The notes under the pieces were generated by a model. That model saw only the letters and a program-made list of their open reading frames with translations, was not told where the DNA came from and made no database searches. A stretch of DNA of 64,000 bases from Candidatus Heimdallarchaeota archaeon. GTDB lineage: Archaea; Asgardarchaeota; Heimdallarchaeia; Heimdallarchaeales; Heimdallarchaeaceae. Positions 36,827 through 43,511 of this stretch are shown here, piece after piece (the first letter of the stretch is position 1; each line of letters starts with the position of its first letter). The DNA lies in the NCBI GenBank assembly GCA_019057815.1, contig JAHLWR010000009.1, positions 1 to 64,000 of the forward strand. Reading direction: 5' to 3'. The position numbers and the translations under genes were made by a program.

Positions 36827-37519
36827 ATGAAAATGAAATTAGATTCAGAAAATGAGTGGGGATATTACGTAGACACTGAAACATTTCAAATTTCTAATAT
36901 AGAAGAGGATATCCCTGATGGAAGTCTTGTTATTATCAAAGAAAAAGAATACATAGAAGATATTTCTAGAACAGTCATTCAAACAACTTATGGGATTGTT
37001 AACAAAGATGAGTTTAGACCCATGAATAAGAGGGACATCAGCTCTCTTATGTCTGAGGCTTGCGCTAGATATATACTCACTTCTGACACTTTTCCTCCTA
37101 AAGTAAAAATCGAGAAAGATCTTAAAGAAGATAAGCCTGCTCAACTTGCTTTTATTTTAAGCAATTATGACATGTTTCATCTAAAAATCTCCAGTAAAAT
37201 GTTGGAAGGAAAGAATCCTTATGAATTAATCAGTGAGATGGTTAAACACGATACTGCTAGAATGACTCTTAAAGATAAAGAAGAAATATGGTTAATAGAA
37301 TACGCTAAAAGCAGCAGGTCAAAATGTCGTTCTTGTAGTTCAAAGATTGAAAAGGATACTGTGAGGGTAGGAGAACCTTATTACTATGAGGACCATCTAA
37401 ATTATAGGTGGCATCATGAAAAGTGCGTCTTTTGGAAAACAATTGATAAGAACCAAGTAACAGGAATAGATGAGCTAGAAGAAGATGATAGAAAAAGGAT
37501 TTCAGGTTTCATGAAATGA
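36827..37519 (+). CDS. Protein with a C-terminal PARP-type zinc finger
   Basis: 230 residues. The N-terminal 150 have no recognised domain (YYVDTETFQISNIEEDIPDG; helical from about 70). Residues 157-228 match the PARP-type finger: EYAKSSRSKCRSCSSKI with C167 and C170, then KDTVRVG, then YRWHHEKCVFW with H197 and C200. The helix ITGxxEL-like TGIDELEEDDRKRISGF follows, as after PARP1 and DNA ligase III fingers. Known fingers of this family bind DNA nicks and ends. No ADP-ribosyltransferase domain is present. The 3' end is duplicated as remnants at 38916 and 41696. Confidence 0.8.
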   Translation: MKMKLDSENEWGYYVDTETFQISNIEEDIPDGSLVIIKEKEYIEDISRTVIQTTYGIVNKDEFRPMNKRDISSLMSEACARYILTSDTFPPKVKIEKDLKEDKPAQLAFILSNYDMFHLKISSKMLEGKNPYELISEMVKHDTARMTLKDKEEIWLIEYAKSSRSKCRSCSSKIEKDTVRVGEPYYYEDHLNYRWHHEKCVFWKTIDKNQVTGIDELEEDDRKRISGFMK

Positions 37520-37859
37520 TAGTTGTTAGTTTTTTTGTATCTTATTTTCTTTTGAAACCTTTTCTGATATCTTCTTTTTCCTTTTATCAAAAAGAATCAT
37601 TATACCTGCTATTCCACCAAGAACTAGTAGAAAAAAAATAAAAGATAATAACTACAACCATTGAAGAGTATAGAACAAAAGAAAAGACATAGATATTAAT
37701 CTTTAAAAGAAATAGAATTCAAAATAGCAGATAGAATTTGGAAATAAGAGAACTACTATTATATTCACAAGGAATATTGCTCTAATATCTTAACTTCTCG
37801 ATAAAAATCTTCCTTGTTAGTTTCTCATTATATTTCTCGATCATTTCACTTAAAATATT
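37520..37859. other. 340-bp region without intact gene
   Basis: The first 145 bases are the lactate-permease tail remnant. The rest (about 37667-37859) is AT-rich with nothing recognisable. Confidence 0.6.
37526..37666 (-). pseudogene. Lactate-permease 3' tail remnant, copy 1
   Basis: The minus strand reads LVLGGIAGIMILFDKRKKK, SEKVSKENKIQKN, stop. It matches the C-terminus of the lactate permease at 41747 (LALGGIAGIIILFEKRKKKK). Upstream the frame is broken by stops, though DNA similarity continues to about 37666. It directly follows the PARP-finger stop codon. Confidence 0.85.
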
Positions 37860-38870
37860 CTATCCTTCCTTTGTCTTCTTTGAGATTATCCTTGTAAGTA
37901 TTAAGGGAACTACTAACATTAAGAGAGCAAATGTGAAGCTTAATTGATTTACATCTGTAGTAGATTCAATTGTGGTGTGTTCAGTTGTAGTATATTCAGC
38001 AGGTTCATCGAGAGGATATAAATCAACAGAGTTAGCTTCACCATCAATAGAATAAACACCTGTTCCCGACCAATCTGACCAGTAATTCCCCTCTTTTGTA
38101 GCAGTATCATGCCAATAGTTGTCAGTACCAGTATCACAAGCTTGGGATGTTCCTCCTAGAAAGTTGTCTACAAAGGTATTATGGTGAATAAGATTATTAT
38201 CAGAATCGGATGCTAATGCTACTCCACATTCTTCATTTTCTTGTAGATGATTGTAAGTAACGACACAAAAATCAGAATCGCCAAGCACGATACCCAAGTC
38301 GTTGTTGCTACATGTGTTGTTGGAAGCAGTCAAACTATCAGAAGAGGAAAGAAAGATGCCTGCCCAGTTATTGCTGCAAGTGTTGTTTACAACAGTCGAA
38401 CTATCAGAAGAGGAAAGAAGGATGCCACAGTCTTTGTCGTTGCACATGTTGTTGGAAACAATCGAACTCCCAGAAGTGTCAAGCTTTATACCATAGATGT
38501 TATTGTTGCATGTGTTATTGATGACAATTGCTGTTCCATCAGCTACATCATCGATATAAATGCCATATAAGACCGCGTCAACATAACAGTTACGAACAGT
38601 AAAATATCTAGTTGTACCAGTAATATAAATACCAACTCCACAAGTTGTCTTAATATAGTAACCTTCAATGATGTAAGGATTCTCGACAGATCCTGCACCA
38701 GGAAAAACCTCAAAAAAGCTATCAAAAGTAATAGAAATAGGATCATGCAGTGACAACTCTAGTGAAGTAGATCCATTATCATTCTCTTCTACAGAACTTT
38801 GTACATTGATATTCGATGCGTAGATTGGCAATGTCAGTATTAGTAGAATTACTATTGTTTTCTTTTTCAT
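37860..38870 (-). CDS. Short NosD-like beta-helix surface protein
   Basis: 336 residues: signal peptide (KTIVILLILTLPIYASNINVQS), entry block (LSLHDPISITFDSFFEVFPG), one set of rungs (SSDSSTVVNNTCSNN), NNLIHHNTFVDNFLGG, GNYWSDWSG, a threonine/glutamate-rich stalk (EYTTTEHTTIESTTDV) and a membrane helix with KKTKEG end. It lacks the VNGK spacer block and second rung set, so it is the shortest intact family member here. It shares leader and upstream junction with 40142, which marks the two as duplicates. Confidence 0.83.
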   Translation of the reverse strand: MKKKTIVILLILTLPIYASNINVQSSVEENDNGSTSLELSLHDPISITFDSFFEVFPGAGSVENPYIIEGYYIKTTCGVGIYITGTTRYFTVRNCYVDAVLYGIYIDDVADGTAIVINNTCNNNIYGIKLDTSGSSIVSNNMCNDKDCGILLSSSDSSTVVNNTCSNNWAGIFLSSSDSLTASNNTCSNNDLGIVLGDSDFCVVTYNHLQENEECGVALASDSDNNLIHHNTFVDNFLGGTSQACDTGTDNYWHDTATKEGNYWSDWSGTGVYSIDGEANSVDLYPLDEPAEYTTTEHTTIESTTDVNQLSFTFALLMLVVPLILTRIISKKTKEG

Positions 38871-38912
38871 TAAATCACACTTAGTTAAACTCTTTATTTT
38901 ATATATGTCTTG
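38871..38912 (-). promoter_or_regulatory. Beta-helix gene promoter and leader (copy 2)
   Basis: TATA-like ATTTTATATATG (38896-38907) and the leader AACTAAGTGTGATTTA before the ATG, nearly identical to 31382 and 41651. Confidence 0.6.
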
Positions 38913-38915
38913 TGC

Positions 38916-38962
38916 AACGAAGAAGATGACAGAAATAGGATTTTAGGTTTCTTGAAAAGATA
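38916..38962 (+). pseudogene. PARP-finger gene 3' tail remnant, copy 1
   Basis: The sequence gaagaagatgacagaaatag, continuing to tcttgaaaagatag, encodes EEDDRNRILGFLKR, matching the last residues of the PARP-finger protein (EEDDRKRISGFMK). It is followed by the same lactate-permease tail junction as the intact gene. The remnant at 41696 is more like this one than either is like the intact gene. Confidence 0.75.
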
Positions 38963-39044
38963 GTTGTCAGTTTTTTTAATCTTATTTTCTTTTGAAACCT
39001 TTTCTGATTTCTTCTTTTCCCTTTTATCAAAAAGAATCATTATA
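38963..39044 (-). pseudogene. Lactate-permease tail remnant, copy 2, first part
   Basis: It matches 37526-37610 and 41747-41826. It is cut off after AATCATTATA by the structured element, and continues after it at 39274-39294 (ctgctattcctc). Confidence 0.8.
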
Positions 39045-39273
39045 ACATGTTTTTTGTACATTTTTTTGGTGTTTAAATAGGTCGGTGTAAATTATACATT
39101 GAAGGATTGTAGCTATGCACCAACACATGGTGATCCTCGGGGTTACATCCAACAAACACTAAAAAGCGAACCGCAAGCATTTTTGTAAGAAAATGTGGGC
39201 GGGGTAGGAGGGGATGTGGCGTCCCCATGATGTGCCATAGGCACTTCTAAAGAATTTGTACAGAATTCATGTC
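39045..39273 (+). mobile_element. MITE-like 0.23-kb element carrying the structured RNA, copy 2
   Basis: The ends are inverted repeats: ACATG-TTTTT-TGTACA at 39045-39060 and, on the other strand, ACATG-AATTC-TGTACA ending at 39272. The element interrupts a lactate-permease tail remnant; ATA is present on both sides (39042-39044 and 39274-39276), consistent with a 3-bp target duplication. No transposase is encoded, so mobility would need one supplied elsewhere. Confidence 0.65.
39054..39100 (+). promoter_or_regulatory. Conserved promoter of structured RNA copy 2
   Basis: TTTAAATA (39072-39079) lies about 25 bases upstream of the likely RNA start near 39101. GTACATTTTT, GTGTTTAAATAGG and ATTATAC recur before copy 1. 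Confidence 0.6.
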
Positions 39274-39277
39274 ATAT
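39101..39277 (+). ncRNA. Structured non-coding RNA, copy 2
   Basis: Hairpins in order: outer stem 39104-39114 with 39141-39150; CACCA/TGGTG at 39118-39122 and 39128-39132; GCG/CGC at 39166-39174; a 7-bp stem with GTAA tetraloop at 39178-39195; GGGGA/TCCCC at 39210-39214 and 39222-39226; GTGCC/GGCAC at 39232-39244. All six exist in copy 1 (7592-7772, minus strand), with pair-preserving changes in three stems. The linkers GTGGGCGG, TAGGAGGG, ATGATGTG and CTTCTAAAG are nearly unchanged. No open reading frame is conserved. RNA family not recognised. Confidence 0.72.
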
Positions 39278-39289
39278 CTGCTATTCCTC

Positions 39290-39396
39290 GAAGTCTTGTT
39301 ACTGCTATGTCCATAGATTACAAATTATTCCTGATTTCACGATGTGGTTAAGAATTAAAGAAAGGTAAGACAAACAAGGAATCAGTAGAAATGCTA
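39290..39396 (+). pseudogene. MMPL transporter gene fragment
   Basis: It encodes AMSIDYKLFLISRCG, stop, ELKKGKTNKESVEML, matching the MMPL protein at 31776 around AMSIDYSLFLLSRYGEEIKN. A TAA replaces GAA in the middle and three bases are lost near the end. Only about 35 codons remain, ending at the stop codon of the convergent TBP gene. Confidence 0.85.
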
Positions 39397-39969
39397 CAAA
39401 TCGAAAGCATTAATTTCCTCAAGAAGCTTATATGTTGTAGCAACTGCTTCATGAACTTGTTCCACGCTTTTTCCACCAGTACAAACTAGATTCCCAGATT
39501 GAAATAGAAGGAGAACATTCTTGGGTTTTTCTAAACGAAAAATAAGTCCTGGGAACTGTTCAGGTTCATACATACAATGATCCAGCCAAAGTGCTATTAG
39601 TTCAAGATTTAATTGTTTTTTGTTAAAATTCCCTGAAGCAACTATATTTTGGATAATAATATCAGGTTCCTCTGTAATTATTACACCAACTTTTCTTAAT
39701 ATTTCAGATATTGTTTTCACACCAATTCTTACATTTTCAGTTGTTTTTGCCCCTGTCAATACTAGTTTTCCTGAACTAAAAACAAGACTTGAAACTTTGG
39801 GTTCCTTGATTTTTAATATCACTCCTGGAAATTTGTCAGGATAAAAGCTTATGTCGACTGCTTCATCATCTATTAGCTTCTGATACATTTCTTCTAATTT
39901 TATTGATGTGAACAAGTCTATTGATGCAACAATATTTTGAATCGTTATATTGAATTCAGGTTCTGTCAT
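39394..39969 (-). CDS. tbp: TATA-binding protein (TBP)
   Basis: 191 residues from MTEPEFNITIQNIVAS, with the two imperfect repeats that form the TBP saddle: ITIQNIVASIDLFTSIKLEE, FPGVILKIKEPKVSSLVFSSGKLVLTGAKT, then IIIQNIVASGNFNKKQLNLE, FPGLIFRLEKPKNVLLLFQSGNLVCTGGKS. It binds promoter TATA boxes and recruits TFB and RNA polymerase. An in-frame ATG at 40002 would add 11 residues, but AAGGG lies just before the 39969 start. The gene sits in a rearranged stretch between gene remnants; whether it is the only TBP of the genome is unknown. Confidence 0.92.
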   Translation of the reverse strand: MTEPEFNITIQNIVASIDLFTSIKLEEMYQKLIDDEAVDISFYPDKFPGVILKIKEPKVSSLVFSSGKLVLTGAKTTENVRIGVKTISEILRKVGVIITEEPDIIIQNIVASGNFNKKQLNLELIALWLDHCMYEPEQFPGLIFRLEKPKNVLLLFQSGNLVCTGGKSVEQVHEAVATTYKLLEEINAFDL

Positions 39970-40141
39970 TTGAAACCCTTGTCTAATTAAAAGCATGTTC
40001 ACTATTCATTAGAGCATGTAAGTATTTTGATACGTATACAAAATTTTCATACACATAAGTATTGGTAACCATCGTCAGTAAATTGTTTCTGACAACGATG
40101 ACAGTTATAAAGGAAAAAGAGAAAGAGAAGATATTTCCGAA

Positions 40142-41650
40142 TTAATTGTATTGTTTTCTCTTACGATTTAGAGAGATACCTCCTATGAGTATCAATGGAA
40201 CTATGAATGTAAAGAGAGCAAACGATGACTGCGAAGGGGTTATATATACAGCAGGTTCATTTAGAGGATAGAGATCTTCTGTACGTGAAATACCTCCAAT
40301 AGTATAGGTTTCATTTCCCGAATAGTCTGACCAGTAGTTACCTTCAAGTGTTTCAGGATCATACCAAGTATTGTTTGTTCCATGGTCCCACGCTTGGGGT
40401 GACGAAGAATTTTGATTATTATCTACAAAATTGTTATGATGAAGGATGTTGTTGTTAAGTTTATCTAATGTGGGGTAACGAAATCCGTATCCTAGTACTA
40501 TCCCACTTCTCTCATTTTCTTGTAATAGATTGTAAGTAATAAGACAAGAATTAGAATTATCCAGAAAAATACCCCCCATGTTGTTTGAACAGACGTTGTT
40601 AGTAAGAACTACTTCAGTAGAATATCCCAACCAAATGCCCCCGTTGTTGTTTGAACAAGTGTTATAAGTAAGAGTACAACCAGAAGAATAAATTACCCAA
40701 ATGCCCTCCAAGTTGTTTGAACAGATGTTATTAGTAATAGTTGTACTTTTACACCAACGAAGTATCAACCCCACTGAAGTATCAAACAATTCTTGGTTAC
40801 TGACTACCACTTCTGTACAGTTAATTAAGATTAGTTGACCATAAATGGGTTTATCGAGAGTAGTTCTAAATAGATTAGTGTAAAAACCTAACAGTTTTCC
40901 ATTCACCTTATTATCTTCAATAGTATAGGAAAGATAATCTTCAACATTTGACTCGGATATTGATAATCCATTATTAATGAAAATATTGTTGGTAAGAATA
41001 GTACCACCCGAACGAGACAATCCGATGCCAAATAGGCGGTTGTTTTCACAAGTATTTGTGCTTAAAATATTATTATAAGAAGAATAAAGAACTATGCCCT
41101 CCCAGTTATTGTTTTCACAAGTATTCTTGCTTAAAATATTATTATTCGAATATCGAAGTTGTATGCCATAATAGTTGTTTGAGCAAGTATTCTCACTCAA
41201 AGTATTATCATTTGAAGAATAAGGAACAATGCCTACCTGATTGTTTTCACAGGTATTGTCTGTTATTGTTGCCGTACCATCAGCAACGTTATCAATACAA
41301 ATACCATAACCATGTTTTCCAACATCTACATAACAGCTACTAATAACAAAACACTTAGTTGTATAAGCAATATAAATACCAATAGCGTAATACTTTGTTA
41401 TATTAGTAATACCACATGTGTTCGATGTTGTAATATCATATCCCTCAATAATGTAGGGATCTTCTATTGTTCCTGTTCCTGGAAAAACCTCAAAACCGCT
41501 ATCATTTGTTATAAATATCGAATCATGAGGTGTCAACTTTAATGAAATAGGTCTAAAATCGTTCTCTTCTATAGCATTTTGCACATTAATATTCAATGTG
41601 AAGATTGATAATGTTAATATTAGTAGAATAATTATTGTTTTCTTTTTCAT
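40142..41650 (-). CDS. NosD-like right-handed beta-helix surface protein
   Basis: 502 residues: signal peptide (KTIIILLILTLSIFTLNINVQ), entry block (LTPHDSIFITNDSGFEVFPG), rungs of a different flavour from its relatives (SNNNILSKNTCENNNWEGIVL), spacer block (DNKVNGKLLGFYTNL, YGQLILINCTEVVVSNQEL), a second rung set, HHNNFVDNNQNSS, GNYWSDYSG, and a membrane helix with NRKRKQYN end. It is probably surface anchored. Start region and leader match 29873 and 37860 closely while the rungs have diverged. Confidence 0.85.
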   Translation of the reverse strand: MKKKTIIILLILTLSIFTLNINVQNAIEENDFRPISLKLTPHDSIFITNDSGFEVFPGTGTIEDPYIIEGYDITTSNTCGITNITKYYAIGIYIAYTTKCFVISSCYVDVGKHGYGICIDNVADGTATITDNTCENNQVGIVPYSSNDNTLSENTCSNNYYGIQLRYSNNNILSKNTCENNNWEGIVLYSSYNNILSTNTCENNRLFGIGLSRSGGTILTNNIFINNGLSISESNVEDYLSYTIEDNKVNGKLLGFYTNLFRTTLDKPIYGQLILINCTEVVVSNQELFDTSVGLILRWCKSTTITNNICSNNLEGIWVIYSSGCTLTYNTCSNNNGGIWLGYSTEVVLTNNVCSNNMGGIFLDNSNSCLITYNLLQENERSGIVLGYGFRYPTLDKLNNNILHHNNFVDNNQNSSSPQAWDHGTNNTWYDPETLEGNYWSDYSGNETYTIGGISRTEDLYPLNEPAVYITPSQSSFALFTFIVPLILIGGISLNRKRKQYN

Positions 41651-41695
41651 TTAATCACACTTAATTATACTCTCTATCTAATATATATCTTGTGC
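41651..41695 (-). promoter_or_regulatory. Beta-helix gene promoter and leader (copy 3)
   Basis: TATA-like AATATATATC (41680-41689) and the leader ending AATTAAGTGTGATTAA before the ATG, as at 31382 and 38871. Confidence 0.6.
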
Positions 41696-41746
41696 AATGA
41701 TGAAGATGACAGAAATAGGATTTTAGGTTTCTTGAAATAATAGTTG
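41696..41746 (+). pseudogene. PARP-finger gene 3' tail remnant, copy 2
   Basis: It contains gaagatgacagaaataggat and ggtttcttgaaa, nearly identical to 38916-38962 and similar to the true gene end at 37480-37519. It ends exactly at the stop codon of the intact lactate permease gene. Confidence 0.7.
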
Positions 41747-43456
41747 TCAGCTTTTCTGTATCTTATTTTCTTTTGTAACATTTTCTGATTTCTTCTTTTT
41801 CCTTTTTTCAAAAAGAATTATTATACCTGCTATTCCTCCTAGTGCTAGTAGAAGAGCTATAAACGACAATATCCACAACCACCAAGGATAGTTGTTGGCC
41901 CAACTATTACAGATAACTGCAACTGAAAGAGTCATTAATATTGCTATAGGAGCTGTTTTTTTAATCACTTCCCCTTCAATACCAACCTTATCTATAACAG
42001 CTGCAGCGTTCTGAATTTTTGCAGGTGAGAGAACTGAAGCTAGTCCTCCTCCTATTCCATTTGCTGTTCCTACTGCCATTGCACTAATTCCTAAAGCTAT
42101 CGCTGTTTGTTGATGGTAACTTGTAAACATTGCTATTGCTGAAGTTTCAGAACCAGAAATAAAACCTCCAAATAAGCCTATGAAGGGTACAATTAATGGG
42201 TAAAATTTTCCAAATCCAATTGCTGAAGCTTCAGAAAGTACTTTGATCATGTTCGTACTAGAATCGGCTACTGCTGACCAATTTGAAGGATAAGATTGCC
42301 TCCCAGAATTGATCATCACAAAAGCAATAGCAAAAAATATAGCAGCAGCAAAAACTGGTCTTACAAATCTTTTACTCCACACTTTCAGTGTTTCTTTTAA
42401 TTGTGTTTTTTTCCAACCTAGAAAGGGAATTGACCCTAAAGTAGCAATTAATACCCAGAAGTAAGCATGAGAAAAGGGTGAAGTATTGATTTGACTTCCT
42501 TGAAGTGTTATGGGTAACGATATTTCATTTTTTAGGTAATTAAATATTTGTGGTATTAAGTTTGTAACACTCACAAAAACAATGAGAATGATCCATGGAG
42601 ATAATGCTCTGACGAGAGACATTGATTTATCCGTTTCTTTTTCTTTTTCTGTTAAGACTGTTGAATCAATTATTTTTATTTTTTTGAGTTTAGCAACAAA
42701 GATCAACACTAAAGCTGTTACAATTCCTGCAATTACGCCTGTTAAGGTAACAATCCCTAATAAATTGCTTACTATTGCAGAACATCCTGCTGTTAAGCCT
42801 CCTATTAAACTAAATGTAAGACCATCTTTGCTAAAAAGTAATTTTCTACCTCCCGCTAACCATAACATACCTAACCCTATTCCTGTTGTTATCAGCGGCA
42901 TATTATATGAAAATGCAATACCCGAAGCTGTTAATGAAATTCCCATAAAATCAGCAAAAAAGGATGCAGGAACAGCCAATAGAGCGTAAGTGCATAATGG
43001 ATCATATCCTATTGCAGGTAAAGCTACAGCTGCAAAAGATGAGTAACCCATCGCAGCTAAAATGGGTGGTAACATCGTTACTGGGGTTGCACCGATTGAA
43101 ACTAGAAAAGTTCCAAGGGCTAAGTTTATTATCATTATTTGAAAGGCTTTATTACCTCCACCAATTTTTTTGAATGATACAACTATCTTAGCCAACGCTC
43201 CTGTTTTTTCCATATAAGTCATCATCAAAATGGAAGTTAGAACCATCAATGATATTGGGAACGATTTAATTATTCCAGCAAGTGATGCAAGAAGAGACAC
43301 TTTCCAATCAGTTTTAAAATAGAATATGGCTAGAATGATGATTAAAACGAAAATTACCACCCCGACAGTATCAGCTTTAAAACGAAAAATGATTAAAAGT
43401 ATAATTCCGATAATAAAAGGTATTAGCATCAGTAAAACAGAGACTGCAAGACTCAT
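41747..43456 (-). CDS. lctP: L-lactate permease family transporter
   Basis: 569 residues with 13 or more membrane helices. The family stretch GATPVTMLPPILAAMGYSSF followed by AAVALPAIGYDPLCTYALLAVP is typical of L-lactate permeases, as are SGSETSAIAMFTSYHQQTA and GGGLASVLSPAKIQNAAAVI near the end. These import lactate or glycolate with protons. The C-terminal helix and KRKKKKSENVTKENKIQKS tail recur as remnants at 37526 and 38963. The gene is alone, so no metabolic partner confirms the substrate. Confidence 0.87.
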   Translation of the reverse strand: MSLAVSVLLMLIPFIIGIILLIIFRFKADTVGVVIFVLIIILAIFYFKTDWKVSLLASLAGIIKSFPISLMVLTSILMMTYMEKTGALAKIVVSFKKIGGGNKAFQIMIINLALGTFLVSIGATPVTMLPPILAAMGYSSFAAVALPAIGYDPLCTYALLAVPASFFADFMGISLTASGIAFSYNMPLITTGIGLGMLWLAGGRKLLFSKDGLTFSLIGGLTAGCSAIVSNLLGIVTLTGVIAGIVTALVLIFVAKLKKIKIIDSTVLTEKEKETDKSMSLVRALSPWIILIVFVSVTNLIPQIFNYLKNEISLPITLQGSQINTSPFSHAYFWVLIATLGSIPFLGWKKTQLKETLKVWSKRFVRPVFAAAIFFAIAFVMINSGRQSYPSNWSAVADSSTNMIKVLSEASAIGFGKFYPLIVPFIGLFGGFISGSETSAIAMFTSYHQQTAIALGISAMAVGTANGIGGGLASVLSPAKIQNAAAVIDKVGIEGEVIKKTAPIAILMTLSVAVICNSWANNYPWWLWILSFIALLLALGGIAGIIILFEKRKKKKSENVTKENKIQKS

Positions 43457-43511
43457 AATATGAAATTATAAGGTCAAATAAAAATATTATTGATGCAAAA
43501 TAAAGAAAGAA

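Noticed and set aside
38247-38570. Overlapping plus-strand frames of 107, 64 and 69 codons
   Set aside because: They are antisense to the beta-helix rungs and exist only because the repeated codons are open in several frames.
39101-39277. Structured element as a C/D box guide RNA
   Set aside because: ATGATGT resembles a C box, but no D box (CTGA) is found at a suitable place and the hairpin layout is different.
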